From: Allium sativum
Lineage: Eukaryota > Streptophyta > Magnoliopsida > Asparagales > Amaryllidaceae
NCBI GenBank assembly: GCA_030737875.1
Contig: CM060911.1
Coordinates: forward strand, 97,980,599 to 98,044,598
Length of the DNA: 64,000 nucleotides
Direction: 5' to 3'
Part shown: piece by piece, positions 22,163 to 33,981 of the stretch
Layout of the letters: the number at the start of each line of letters is the position of its first letter
How positions within the stretch are numbered: the first letter of the stretch is position 1
Program-made: the position numbers and the translations under genes
Notes under the pieces: model-generated
Told to the model about the DNA's origin: nothing
The model's database searches: none
What the model saw: only the letters and a program-made list of their open reading frames with translations

Positions 22163-23138
22163 GAGATGGACACGGACATATTTAAATATATAAAGACGTG
22201 TTGATTAGATTAACGTCATTTTGACGTGAATGATATTTATATTGATTTTATTTATTTTTATAATGAATATCGAAAAGGAAGGGATTTCAAAATCTAATGA
22301 TTTGGGAAAATACTATTATTTAAATGTCGATGATATGGAATATTCAATTTTGATTTGAAATTGAATACGAAGTTGAAATCGTTTTGAAAACGAATTTAAA
22401 ACAATTTATAAAATATGTTTTAAATGAAAATCGACGAAATATATTATATATATTATATATAATATAATTGCCTAAATAGAACACACCACACTGCGGTAGT
22501 TCGCGAATTTCGACCATTAACTTCGAATGGACATTACGGGAGATCCGACCGTCGGATTCTACTAAACCTGGAACCGTTGGGTTCGTATCGAAAAGAGCTT
22601 TCTAACAAATATTAGAGATTTGAAATCTAATGGTTGGATTTGGAATTATGTCCAAATCCAATTTGGAAAAGGTCGTTGTAAGTGCAGTTCGATGGCCGTT
22701 TATGGAAATCGACTGTACGTGCCTTGATAAAATTATTAAAAATATAAATAATTAGTTTAAAATCATAATAAATGATTTGGAAAGAATTAGGTTGAAAATT
22801 TCCATATTTGAAAAGATAAAAATATATTTTTGTCGAAATGAACTAGTTTTGAACTAGAATTATAATCCAATATTTTTAAATAAATAAATTGGATTTGGAA
22901 TGGTTTTAAAAATAACCAGAATTTCCAATGCATGAATTTGAATGGATTTGAATCGAAATTATCTTCGGAATATTTCGATATTGGATTCCATGATGATACG
23001 GATATTGTGGAGGAATTTGGAAGATATATATATATATCGTATTCCAATACGGTATTTGTTGATTCCAGAATTTGATATTGAATATAAGCTGGTATATTTT
23101 CTATTCAGAGCCTTGTATTTAATATCAAATGTGATTTT

Positions 23139-23387
23139 GGGTTTGTCATGAATGGTGTCTTCATTAACACTATTCTTAAACCTAGTTGAGAAAAGATTAA
23201 ATTTTTTTATTTAGATTTAATGAAGTATACCAATTAATTGATATTTAATTGGAATGGAATTGAAATTGGTCTTGGGGTTTATCGTGAACGGTGTTTTACA
23301 TGACATTGGTTCTTTAACCCGATTAACAATGGAATAAGATTTTGGGTTGTCGTGAATGGTATCTTTAATAATACTGTTCTTAGACCC
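23139..23387. repeat. GGGTT...AACCC hairpins of copy C, first group
   Basis: Three hairpins at 23139-23183, 23275-23320 and 23344-23387. In the third the inner stem is GTAT/ATAC where the A and B first hairpin has GTGT/ACAC, a paired change. Confidence 0.7.
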
Positions 23388-23439
23388 AATGGAGTTAAGA
23401 AAATCAGAAACTAACTAGAGATTAGTAAGTTGAATGGTT

Positions 23440-23444
23440 TCCTG
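23440..23444. repeat. Left target-site duplication of Chromo-1 (TCCTG)
   Basis: TCCTG directly before TGTAACACC; matched by TCCTG at 57383-57387. Confidence 0.9.
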
Positions 23445-24849
23445 TGTAACACCCCACACCCGCTACGGTCACTCACTAAGGGAATGCCATAACATCGGTG
23501 GAGTATTTTAAGTGAATATAGAACAGAAAAATTACAACAAGACAGATATAAGTAATACTTGAGAATTTAAAACATCATTTCATTTCAGTGGAAAGTAAAA
23601 CATGTTTGGTTACACCAAAACCATAAATAAGAGTCAAGTACATAATATCCATCCTGATAAAAACGAAAGTACATAATCCCACTACATAACCTAATAGCCA
23701 TAATAGAAAAGATAAACTGAGCTTTACATCCACGGTCCAAGCTCCAAAAGATAGATAAAGCAGTCTGATCAAAGCCCACTAGTGCTAGGCCCACTCTGAA
23801 AACCTGAGGGTTGGGAAAAAGATAAAGAAACAACGGGGTCAGACATAAGTCTGAGTGAGTCCTATAACCCTAACAATACAATCATTAAAGTAATTAGGGT
23901 ATGATATAAACAAGGTACGGTACCTCTGGGGATAATGACTACACTAAGTAGCCAACTAAACACAGGATGTACTAAGATAACCGAAAAGACGCATTTATCC
24001 ACCCAAGGATAATTACTGGATTACACCACCCCAGATCTACCCACCCAAGGGTAATTCCTACACTGCACCACACCAGTCATTCCTTACTTAAAGGTTGATC
24101 CCACCCATGGACTTATAAAATTAACTTAATAGTTCTCGCGTACCCCTAGGTGACTAAGTAGACGCCACGGGGCCCTACACTCCACTAGGTGTACACACTA
24201 CTCCCCATTCGATCGGCTCCCTAACGTAGATACCCGTGCTGGCCCCACCGTGGGGTGTACCATTCCCCAACGTGGCAACCTGATAAAACTAACGGTGCAC
24301 GGCTTATATCTACACGATGCAACAACGTCTTATTTACCAGCCCAGGTCCACACACGCATATGAAACCCGTTGGTCATGCGTTGCCACCGCTAACCCATTT
24401 TGGCCTCTTATAGTCAAGCCCAATATGCGTGTCCCGTCACTCGACTAGAGTCGAGCCCACTAAGATACGTTTGGGATATTGGTTGAAATGGGCCCCCACA
24501 AGCTACCACCTAAGCTTGTTATTTTATCTAGTGTATCCCACTTAACCCCTTTTATAATCATGCCCACCTACATGTTAAGGTTTGGTTAAGTCATCTAATC
24601 ATATATCAATTGCCACTTAAGGCACCCACTAGATTTCCACATGCCACCCAAAGCACTTACCTAACCCTTTACCCATGTTTAATTACATGTTCCTCTTTGG
24701 TTAAGTATTCTAATCGTATTTTCTATTGCCACCCAAGGCAACCTACTAGATTTCCACATGCCACCCAAGGCACCCACTTAACCCCTCATGTCCCTCTACA
24801 TGCTTATATGGTTAAGTGTTTCTTAATTAATTAAGATCATGACCTCATA

Positions 24850-25075
24850 AAGACCTCTCACATTAGACCATCTTTTATGACTGCTGGATATGCCGGTTGG
24901 TTCCGGGCAGACTTCTGTCATAAAAAGGTCTAACCTCGTGTCTTTACTTTAATCACGTATTTAATTTATGACTAAGACCTCTCGCATTGGGCCAATCATT
25001 TGTAGCTGCTGGATGGCCGGTCGGTTCCGGGCAGACTTCCGCTACAAAAGGGTCCAACCTCGTGTCTTAGTTGAT
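24850..25075. repeat. Two diverged ~95-bp direct repeats in Chromo-1 LTR
   Basis: Copies start at 24850 and 24975. Each runs from AAGACCTCTC through GGTTCCGGGCAGACTTC to CCTCGTGTCTT and carries self-complementary ends (TTTTATGAC with GTCATAAAA in the first). Confidence 0.8.
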
Positions 25076-25145
25076 TAATTACACCTAATTAATCACCCCC
25101 ATAATTTGAATTAATTATGCCTAATTAATTACACATTTTTAAGAA

Positions 25146-25270
25146 TATGGGTAGACCTAACTCAATAGGTAAATTCCCAATTCCATAGTATGGGTAGACC
25201 TAACTTAATAGGTAAATTCCCAACTCCATAATATGGGTAGACCTAACTTAATAGGTAAATTCCCAATTAC
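25146..25270. repeat. Three 43-bp tandem repeats in Chromo-1 LTR
   Basis: TATGGGTAGACCTAAC-type units start at 25146, 25189 and 25232. Confidence 0.9.
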
Positions 25271-25533
25271 GTCCATTTAATTTGTGGTATGATTAATCAT
25301 ACCCATTTCACATCATTTTATTAACATGCATATTAACCCCATCGTTCCCCACGTAGTTCGTTCTCATAACACGACATAATAAAGGGAAGATTCGTCACAA
25401 AGGTCATGGGTTTAGCCAACATAGCATGTAACTTTATCATGGGTTCAAAAGGTGTCAACTTGCATATATGAACATACATTAAACCCAACGAGTATTTAAC
25501 CCCAACTTGCATTATGCATATCATAAAAGAGAC

Positions 25534-25722
25534 AACTTGCATATGAACTTGCACATAAACTTGCATATGAACTTGCATCATAACTTGCATATGAACTTGC
25601 ATCATAACTTGCATATGAACTTGCATCATAACTTGCATATGAACTTGCATCATAACTTGCATATGAACTTGCATCATAACTTGCATATGAATATGTATCA
25701 TAACTTGCATATGAACTTGCAT
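25534..25722. repeat. 24-bp tandem repeats in Chromo-1 left LTR
   Basis: Units of AACTTGCATATGAACTTGCA plus TCAT. The right LTR (33156-33368) has exactly one more unit, which accounts for the 24-bp LTR length difference. Confidence 0.9.
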
Positions 25723-25789
25723 AACATGCCATACTTAGAGACAAACTTGCATATATTATGCATATCATAAAAAGAGACAAACTTGCATA

Positions 25790-25895
25790 AAACCAAACAC
25801 TTAGCATGCATAAAACCAAATACTTAGCATGCATAAAACCACATACATAGCATGCATAAAACCAAATACTTAGCATGCATAAAACCAAATACATA
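25790..25895. repeat. ~23-bp tandem repeats in Chromo-1 LTR
   Basis: Five near copies of a CATGCATAAAACCAAATAC-type unit directly after the 24-bp array; same at about 33440-33540 in the right LTR. Confidence 0.85.
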
Positions 25896-26573
25896 ACTTG
25901 CATAACATGTTACATATAGACTTGCATATAATCTCCCATATAGCTTGCATAACATGTTACATATGAATCAATGTTCAACATAGTGTTTTGCATCATAAAA
26001 CATAGCATTAAACTTGCATATAGCACACAACATACACTATACTAAACTTGCATAAACACATTGATTCCACAAACATAGCCATATCTTATCATATCCTATC
26101 ATAATCAATTTAACAATTGATTGTTAAGTCTATAGAAACTCACCACTAAACTCCAATAAGCAAACCCTTGCCACAAATCACCCAAAAACTCTAGCCTTGA
26201 ACGTAAAGCTTGCAACTTGGTGATGAATGCAAGCCAATGATCACTCATACAACTCAAAGATGCTTGTATGCACATGAAAACCTTCATAGAAATAGTTTAG
26301 AAATAGGATGGAGGCTAGGGTTTTGAGTGGAGGCCATGATCATAGAAAATTTTGGCATAGTTTAGTTAGGAGATAGGATTATGACCATTTAGGGCTAGCT
26401 TAGGGTCTTATTTATAGGATTAGGCAAGTGTTTTAGGCCATTAGATTAACCCTAAATTAGATTAGGACCATCCGATCTCGGAAGCTTCCAGAAACCAGCC
26501 CCAAAACACAGCCTAAACCCTAAAATGGTGCACCAGGCCAGCCAGAAAGCTGTGCAGGTTTCTGGCTCGACAC

Positions 26574-26670
26574 GGGCGCACTTCCCAAGTGCGCCAGTGT
26601 AAAAATGTGTTGGCGCACTTCACAAGTGCGCCAGTGCATTTTTGTGTTGGCGCACTTCACAAGTGCGCCA
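26574..26670. other. Three tandem GC-rich hairpins in Chromo-1 U3
   Basis: Hairpins at 26574-26595, 26611-26633 and 26648-26670, each with arms (T)GGCGCACTT and AAGTGCGCC(A) around a 3-nt loop, spaced by about 15 nt. In sense orientation they lie about 215-310 bp inside the LTR start, in the promoter-side region. Identical in the right LTR at 57072-57168. Confidence 0.85.
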
Positions 26671-26884
26671 GTGCATTCTGGCTAGTTTTTCGGTTTTTCT
26701 GCCTAACTTCGTTCGTCCATATCTTCTTCATACGGACTCCGATTTTCAAAAACTCAGACTCTATTTCGCGTATTTTTCCGAGACGAACACAATGGTGCAA
26801 CCCGTTTCCCCTAATTCCCACATCTGGGATTAGTTATTCTTTAATTTGTGAATTTTAGCATTAACCGAAATTCAGGGTGTTACA

Positions 26885-26900
26885 TTCTCCCCTCCTTAAA
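26885..26900 (-). other. Polypurine tract of Chromo-1
   Basis: TTCTCCCCTCCTTAAA on the plus strand, so TTTAAGGAGGGGAGAA in sense, directly before the 3' LTR. Confidence 0.9.
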
Positions 26901-27387
26901 GGATTTCGTCCCCGAAATCTCTAAGCTAAGGAGAATGCATATCCTACCATCCAAACAACCATCTACTCAATCCATCAAACACGGGCATCCATTGTCCTTA
27001 AAACAGTTTCTAATGATGTATGAGCATATGCAAAAAGTGTGTGTATATGTTCCCTATCTAATGTATGAACATATGCAAACCATGATAGTGCCATGCATCC
27101 ATTATGTATGCGAGAGAACCCTATCGACACATACAATATCTACATGAGTGCACAATCATTCACCAAAATGCATCATCCATATGATAACACAATCATTAGA
27201 CATCCATAAATATAGCTTCCTACACACAATTTTATGCAATATGCCATATGAAGTGATTGAGCCGATCTAGTGTCTAGAGTGTGTGTATATGCATCCACGA
27301 GCAACCACTAGCAACCACTTGCATCCACACGCATCCATCAAACATAACATGTCTCAAACACATGTTTCAACCATAGATTTACCCTAT
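26901..27387 (-). other. 3' untranslated part of Chromo-1 internal region
   Basis: No gene. It holds loosely repeated 'tatgagcatatgcaaa' and 'gcatccac' words between the end of pol and the PPT. Confidence 0.6.
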
Positions 27388-28827
27388 CTAAAGGTCATAG
27401 GTACTAGCGAGAGGATATACTAAAGATAAGATAAGTACTAGACAAGCGATAAAGGAGAAGTTAAAAGACATACTCTCAAAAAGAAATGGGTACAAAGAAC
27501 GCATCTTCGCTTCCGTCTCCCAAGTAGCATTGCTTTCGTCATCTCCCCATTGCACTTTAACTAGCTGAACTTCTCTGTTCCTCAACTTCCTAGTTTCTGA
27601 CCCAAGGATGCGAGTAGGAGCTCGTCGAATAGTCGCATCACGCTCTACCTCTACATCTCTAAGCAAGCTCGGCTCTACCACCTCTGCGGTCTCATGTAAG
27701 CACTTCCTCAAATGTGATACATGGAATACATCATGAACACCACTAAGTATGTCGGGCAACTCCACCCTATATGCCATCCATCCAATCCTTTCCTTAATAG
27801 GAAACGGTCCAACAAACCTCGGTGCTAACTTCCCAACGGACCCAAAGCGAACAACATTTCTCAACGGAGATACTTTGACAAAAACCATGTCCCCAACCTC
27901 AAACTCAAGATCCGTCCTTCTCCGATCCGCATAAGATTTCTGTCTATCTTGCGCTGCCTTCATCCTTCTTCGAATCAAATCAATCTTCTCTGAAGTCTCT
28001 CTAACCATATTTGGCCCAAGCAAGATCTTATCCGTAGATTCCCACCAACATGTAGGAGATCGACAAGGCCTTCCATAAAGAGCTTCGAAAGGTGCCATGC
28101 CAATACTAGACTGAAAGCTGTTATTGTTTGCGAACTCCACCAAAGGAAGATGTTCTTCCCATGTACCTCCAAAATCCAAGATACAAAGCCTCAAGAGATC
28201 TTCTAAGATACGGTTCACCCTCTCGGTCTGACCGTCCGTCTGAGGATGATATGCGGTGCTCAAACACAACTGAGTCCCTACCGCCTCTTGCAAACTTCTC
28301 CAAAACTCACTAGTGAAGATAGGATCTCGATCACTCACAATGCTGGATGGTACGCCATGCAATCTAACAATCTCTCTAACATAGACTGAAGCAAGCCATG
28401 GAGCGGTCCTCTTACTCTTCACAGGTATAAAATGGGCACTCTTGGTAAGTCTGTCTACCACAACCCAAATTCCCGTATTGCCCTTCCTCGATCTCGGTAA
28501 CCCCTCGATGAAATCCATCGAGACACTATCCCACTTCCACTGCGGAACTTCCAATGGGTGTAGCAACCCACCGGGTTTCCTTTGCTCCGCTTTAACTTGT
28601 TGGCACACTAAGCATCTAGCCACATACTCGGCCACATCTTTCTTCATACCGGCCCAGAAGAAAACTCTCTTCATGTCTTGGTACATTTTGTCTCCACCGG
28701 GATGAATAGTCATTCTTGAACGATGTGCATCATCCAAAATAGCCTTCTTCAAACCCTCATCTTGCGGTACACAAAGTCTACCGTCTCTATGCAACCATCC
28801 ACTATCATCTATGGTGTATCTACCCAA
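27388..28827 (-). CDS. Chromo-1 integrase with chromodomain (3' part of pol, uninterrupted)
   Basis: A 479-codon open frame, the best-preserved coding region in the window. Order: HHCC zinc-binding module (H35, H42, C72, C75); catalytic core with D105 (in SMDFIEGLP), D166 (in IVSDRD) and E202 (in GQTERVNR); GPF-type motif near 338-344 (RFVGPFP); HDVFHVSHLRK near 365-375; chromodomain near 422-450 (VKVQWGDD...ATWETE...YPFLF). In this family the enzyme inserts cDNA and the chromodomain targets chromatin. The first codon is not a real start: the protein is normally cut from a polyprotein, and upstream the frame is closed by a TAG at 28840-28842. About 29 residues after the chromodomain look like read-out into the 3' untranslated region. 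Confidence 0.93.
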   Translation of the reverse strand: MGRYTIDDSGWLHRDGRLCVPQDEGLKKAILDDAHRSRMTIHPGGDKMYQDMKRVFFWAGMKKDVAEYVARCLVCQQVKAEQRKPGGLLHPLEVPQWKWDSVSMDFIEGLPRSRKGNTGIWVVVDRLTKSAHFIPVKSKRTAPWLASVYVREIVRLHGVPSSIVSDRDPIFTSEFWRSLQEAVGTQLCLSTAYHPQTDGQTERVNRILEDLLRLCILDFGGTWEEHLPLVEFANNNSFQSSIGMAPFEALYGRPCRSPTCWWESTDKILLGPNMVRETSEKIDLIRRRMKAAQDRQKSYADRRRTDLEFEVGDMVFVKVSPLRNVVRFGSVGKLAPRFVGPFPIKERIGWMAYRVELPDILSGVHDVFHVSHLRKCLHETAEVVEPSLLRDVEVERDATIRRAPTRILGSETRKLRNREVQLVKVQWGDDESNATWETEAKMRSLYPFLFESMSFNFSFIACLVLILSLVYPLASTYDL

Positions 28828-28839
28828 ATGGCTGGACGA

Positions 28840-29202
28840 CTACTCCCTTATAAGCTTCTCTACCAACTCAACCAACTGTGGGTCGTCTCGCTGAGCCTCG
28901 CCAATCCGCCCCAAAAGAGTAGGCCTAACCTCCAAGGAGGCTAGCAAACCGGGTACAAAGTCAACGGAAGGTCTAAAGTCAAACATAGAATTAAACTCCA
29001 AGCTTCGCCATTCCACGAACAATGGACTCAAAGACAGCCTTTTTCTGCTTAAGGTGTCTGCCACCACGTTACCCTTGCCAGGGGTATACGCTATCTCAAA
29101 CTCATAGGATGCTAAGAATTCCATCCACCTTTGTTGTCTTAAGACAATGCGCTCAAAGAGTCTCCAACACTTCCCTAAGATGTAGGGCATGCTTTTCTCC
29201 AC
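28840..29202 (-). pseudogene. Chromo-1 RNase H C-terminus and linker
   Basis: Same frame as the integrase, separated by one stop. It begins in the end of RNase H (RQQRWMEFLASYEFEI, YTPGKGNVVADTLSRK) and continues through the linker to the integrase. The DTLSRK motif is the usual end of RNase H in plant gypsy elements. Most of the RNase H core is absent. Confidence 0.85.
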
Positions 29203-29829
29203 TTCTAGAGAAAATCAGGATATTCTCCCATGCAAAATCGTCACAACTATCCATCTCTCACGCAGACCACCCTAGTCGAACTCGACATCCCCCAAATGCA
29301 AGCCCCAAAGGCCTAAACCAATATCAGACAAACACCCAAGGGATACCTCCTTCGAATTCAGACGACCTACGTGAGATGATACTAGTAAAAACGGCTAAAT
29401 AATTAAGCCCTTGTCCAACTCTGGATGTCCTTGCCAGTCTCGCTCCAAAACCACCGTTTATCCCATAACGGGCTTTGCTCAACCTATTGAGCACATACGA
29501 AAACTTATTTCGCTCCTAGAAAAGACCAAGATGTCATCCACCAAGATCATCACGAACTTATTTAGGTACTCCCTGAACACCCTTCTCATCAAATCAACAA
29601 AGTATGCGGAGGCGTTCGTCTAACCAAATGGAATCACCAGCCACTCATAAAACCATCCGGAGTCCTAAAGGCAATCTTCTCTATACAATCCTCAGCCACT
29701 CTCAACTGACGAAACCCCGTGGCTGAGTCCAACTTGCGAAAATACTGAGGCGCCAACCAACTGATCAAGGAGATCATCAATCCTCGGCAATGGGTGTCTA
29801 TTCTTCTTTGTGAGTTTATTTAGTTCTCT
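29203..29829 (-). pseudogene. Chromo-1 reverse transcriptase, deleted and scrambled
   Basis: About 630 nt where an RT palm-to-RNase H stretch should take over 1 kb. On the minus strand the palm motif [12 protein letters not shown] is readable around 29520-29560. A second RT-like piece, ILIFSRSGEKHALHLREVLE, lies around 29145-29215 in another frame and runs into the RNase H tail. Between them are stops and sequence I do not recognise as RT. I read this as an internal deletion with a rearrangement or template switch. It cannot make an active enzyme. Confidence 0.75.
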
Positions 29830-30321
29830 TTAGCCTACACAAAGTCTGAGGGACCCATCCGCCTTCGTAGCAGAAACTAATGGAGCACCCCACTCCGATA
29901 TACTTTGTCTTATGGACCCCTTCTCAAGCAACTCCCCTACTTGCTTATGGAGTTCCCTCCTCTCGCGAGGAGCCATGTGGCGCACTGGTAAAGATACAGG
30001 TTTAGCATTGTCTACCAGATATATTCGGAAGTCAATCTCCCGCTCCGGAGGTAAGCCCTTCACCTCCTCAAACACATCCGAGTATTCCCGGACCACTCTA
30101 ACAGATCGCAAACTCTCGACCGACGTGTCAAGCGATTCTAGATAACTTAGCATAACAGATTCCATGGGATTACAAGAGATCTCGAGAGTGTTACCCAAGC
30201 GGGTCATAAGCCTAACAACTCTCCCTTCAAAATCAAGAACGGCACCCCTACTGGATAACCAGTCCATGCCCAAACTAACCCATAGCCCGTGAAGCCCAAA
30301 AAGCATCACATCTAAACTCAA
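29830..30321 (-). pseudogene. Chromo-1 protease C-terminus and RT N-terminus
   Basis: A 163-codon open frame. The early part (GMDWLSSRGAVLDF) is the conserved segment after the aspartic protease. The later part (YSDVFEEVKGLPPEREIDF, MAPRERRELHKQVGELLEKG, SEWGAPLV) is the start of gypsy RT, ending where the first RT motif should begin. It is in the same frame as the integrase. Confidence 0.88.
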
Positions 30322-30354
30322 CGCTAAGTATAGAAACTTTCAAACCCAAACACA

Positions 30355-30669
30355 TCATGGAGCCCCAATTGGGTTTGAAACAACTAAGGGATCATCTACC
30401 AAACTGGTGTCTAAGTGCAGTGACTCAACTAACAATGATGAGATAAACGAACTCGATGCGTCAGAATCTAATAAAGTTCGAACCGGATAATAAAGAAATC
30501 CAAATTCCAACCTAGACGGTCCTATCCCCATCTGGTACACTAGCCGCGAGGGAATACAACTACCCTCCAAGAGATTCCATACCTTGCCCATGCCCCTTTG
30601 GACAATCCTAATACGGTGTCCCATTCCTCCAAAAGGATAACTACTCGCCTTCTTCTTCCCATTCTCCAC
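30355..30669 (-). pseudogene. Chromo-1 aspartic protease remnant
   Basis: Contains TLLDSDASSSFIS, corresponding to the protease active-site region in which D-S/T-G is normal; here the glycine is replaced by D, so activity is unlikely. It is separated from the next segment by a stop near 30330. The N-terminal 50 codons are not recognisable as gag or protease. Confidence 0.75.
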
Positions 30670-31050
30670 TCGTAACCTCCCACCAATGAGGTTTCATCCT
30701 TCCTTAACCAAACAACTATTTGAGCCTTCCTCCCATCGTCTATCCAATAGATACCTACCAGTCCTCCTCCTTCTTGAACCAACTTCTAATCCGACTAATG
30801 TCTAAGTCCCTTGAAGTGGTTTTCCGTTCTTATCTATCTTAGAAAGGTCATCTATACGCGGAGAGGAAACTCAAAACGAGAGAGGAAGAGATTCAAAACG
30901 GAGAATTCGAAAGATATAGATATGGCTATTGGGGATTATGCTTTTCTTTCAAAAACTTTTCTCTTAAAAGACATGTTTTTGAAAATACTCCTTTCAAAAA
31001 TATTCTTAGAAAATAGTTTTTCTAAAAATTTTATCTGTTCTGGTAACCTT
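30670..31050 (-). other. Chromo-1 leader with gag missing
   Basis: Only about 380 nt separate the PBS from the protease remnant, where a gag gene of 1 kb or more is expected. No zinc knuckle or capsid-like sequence is visible. Near 30940-31030 there are several diverged 'ttttctaaaaat' or 'ctttcaaaaat' repeats. Confidence 0.7.
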
Positions 31051-31064
31051 AAGCTCTGATACCA
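31051..31064 (-). other. Primer-binding site of Chromo-1, tRNA-iMet type
   Basis: AAGCTCTGATACCA on the plus strand is TGGTATCAGAGCTT in sense, two bases from the right LTR. Confidence 0.92.
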
Positions 31065-33155
31065 CGTGTAACACCCCACACCCGCTACGGTCACTCACTA
31101 AGGGAATGCCATAACATCGGTGGAGTATTTTAAGTGAATATAGAACAGAAAAATTACAACAAGACAGATATAAGTAATACTTGAGAATTTAAAACATCAT
31201 TTCATTTCAGCGGAAAGTAAAAAATGTTTGGTTACACCAAAACCATAAATAAGAGTCAAGTACATAATATCCATCCTGATAAAAATGAAAGTACATAATC
31301 CCACTACATAACCTAATAGCCATAATAGAAAAGATAAACTGAGCTTTACATCCACGGTCCAAGCTCCAAAAGATAGATAAAGCAGTCTGATCAAAGCCCA
31401 CTAGTGCTAGGCCCACTCTGAAAACCTGAGGGTTGGGAAAAAGATAAAGAAACAACGGGGTCAGACATAAGTCTGAGTGAGTCCTATAACCCTAACAATA
31501 CAATAATTAAAGTAATTAGGGTATGATATAAACAAGGCACGGTACCCCTGGGGATAATGACTACACTATGTAGCCAACTAAACACAGGATGTACTAAGAT
31601 AACCAAAAAGACGCATTTATCCACCCAAGGATAATTACTGGATTGCACCACCCCAGATCTACCCACCCAAGGGTAATTCCTACACTGCACCACACCAGTC
31701 ATTCCTAACTTAAAGGTTGATCCCACCCATGGACTTATAAAATTAACTTAATAGTTCTCGCGTACCCCTAGGTGACTAAGTAGACGCCACGGGGCCCTAC
31801 ACTCCACTAGGTGTACACACTACTCCCCATTCGATCGGCTCCCTAACGTAGATACCCGTGCTGGCCCCACCGTGGGGTGTACCATTACCCAATGTGGCAA
31901 CCTGATAAAACTAACGGTGCACGGCTTATATCTACACGATGCAACAACGTCTTATTTACCAGCCCGGGTCCTCACACGCATATGAAACCCGTTGGTCATG
32001 CGTTGCCACTGCTAACCCATTTTGGCCTCTTATAGTCAAGTCCAATATGCGTGTCCCGTCACTCGACTAGAGTCGAGCCCACTAAGTTACATTTGGGATA
32101 TTGGTTGAAATGGGCCCCCACAAGCTACCACCTAAGCTTGTTATTTTATCTAGTGTATCCCACTTAACCCCTTTTATAATCATGCCCACCTACATGTTAA
32201 GGTTTGGTTAAGTCATCTAATCATATATCAATTGCCACTTAAGGCACCCACTAGATTTCCACATGCCACCCAAAGCACTTACTTAACCCTTTACCCATGT
32301 TTAATTACATGTTCCTCTTTGGTTAAGTATTCTAATCGTATTTTCTATTGCCACCCAAGGCAACCCACTAGATTTCCACATGCCACCCAAGGCACCCACT
32401 TAACCCCTCATGTCCCTCTACATGCTAATATGGTTAAGTGTTTCTTAATTAATTAAGATCATGACCTCATAAAGACCTCTCACATTAGACCATCTTTTAT
32501 GACTGCTGGATATGCCGGTTGGTTCCGGGCAGACTTCTGTCATAAAAAGGTCTAACCTCGTGTCTTTACTTTAATCACGTATTTAATTTATGACTAAGAC
32601 CTCTCGCATTGGGCCAATCATTTGTAGCTGCTGGATGGCCGGTCGGTTCCGGGCAGACTTCCGCTACAAAAGGGTCCAACCTCGTGTCTTAGTTGATTAA
32701 TTACACCTAATTAATCACCCCCATAATTTGAATTAATTATGCCTAATTAATTACACATTTTTAAGAATATGGGTAGACCTAACTCAATAGGTAAATTCCC
32801 AATTCCATAGTATGGGTAGACCTAACTTAATAGGTAAATTCCCAACTCCATAATATGGGTAGACCTAACTTAATAGGTAAATTCCCAATTACGTCCATTT
32901 AATTTGTGGTATGATTAATCATACCCATTTCACAACATTTTATTAACATGCATATTAACCCCATCGTTCCCCACGTAGTTCGTTCTCATAACACGACATA
33001 ATAAAGGGAAGATTCATCACAAAGGTCATGGGTTTAGCCAACATAGCATGTAACTTTATCATGGGTTCAAAAGGTGTCAACTTGCATATATGAACATACA
33101 TTAAACCCAACGAGTATTTAACCCCAACTTGCATTATGCATATCATAAAAGAGAC

Positions 33156-33368
33156 AACATGCATATGAACTTGCACATAAACTTGCATATGAACTTGCAT
33201 CATAACTTGCATATGAACTTGCATCATAACTTGCATATGAACTTGTATCATAACTTGCATATGAACTTGCATCATAACTTGCATATGAACATGTATCATA
33301 ACTTGCATATGAACTTGCATCATAACTTGCATATGAATATGTATCATAACTTGCATATGAACTTGCAT
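33156..33368. repeat. 24-bp tandem repeats in Chromo-1 right LTR
   Basis: Same unit as at 25534-25722 with one unit more and a few ACATGTATC variants. Confidence 0.9.
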
Positions 33369-33981
33369 AACATGCCATACTTAGAGACAAACTTGCATAT
33401 ATTATGCATATCATAAAAAGAGACAAACTTGCATAAAACCAAACACTTAGCATGCATAAAACCAAATACTTAGCATGCATAAAACCACATACATAGCATG
33501 CATAAAACCAAATACTTAGCATGCATAAAACCAAATACATAACTTGCATAACATGTTACATATAGACTTGCATATAATCTCCCATATAGCTTGCATAACA
33601 TGTTACATATGAATCAATGTTCAACATAGTGTTTTGCATCATAAAACATAGCATTAAACTTGCATATAGCACACAACATACACTATACTAAACTTGCATA
33701 AATACATTGATTCCACAAACATAGCCATATCTTATCATATCCTATCATAATCAATTTAACAATTGATTGTTAAGTCTATAGAAACTCACCACTAAACTCC
33801 AATAAGCAAACCCTTGCCACAAATCACCCAAAAACTCTAGCCTTGAACATAAAGCTTGCAACTTGGTGATGAATGCAAGCCAATGATCACTCATACAACT
33901 CAAAGATGCTTGTATGCACATGAAAACCTTCATAGAAATAGTTTAGAAATAGGATGGAGGCTAGGGTTTTGAGTGGAGGCC

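Larger units (their letters stand above)
19367..23444 (+). mobile_element. Older copy C of the large-LTR family, LTR part 1
   Basis: This stretch follows the A/B LTR in order (U3-like zone, TATA, GC leader, donor-like site, repeat zone, GGTGCT/AGCACC stem, hairpin domain) but with many substitutions and indels. It begins about 0.1 kb inside the LTR. It lacks the 27-bp minisatellite and the A/B-specific block around the ACTAGA hairpin. A plastid fragment is inserted at 21698. It stops at 23444, where Chromo-1 is inserted, and resumes at 57388. Confidence 0.8.
23445..26884 (-). repeat. Chromo-1 left LTR (3' LTR in sense)
   Basis: Begins TGTAACACCCC and ends GGTGTTACA, with an imperfect terminal inverted repeat. 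It contains several internal repeat families annotated separately and no gene. Long frames such as the MQVHMQV or MNLHHNLH type come from the 24-bp repeats. Confidence 0.95.

Noticed and set aside
25333..25903. Frames of MQVHMQV, SSYASYDA and MNLHHNLH type on both strands (also near 33000-33550)
   Set aside because: Produced by the 24-bp repeat inside the Chromo-1 LTR.
27388..28827. Host gene encoding an integrase-like protein
   Set aside because: It lies in frame with RNase H and RT remnants between two LTRs, PBS and PPT, so it belongs to the retrotransposon.
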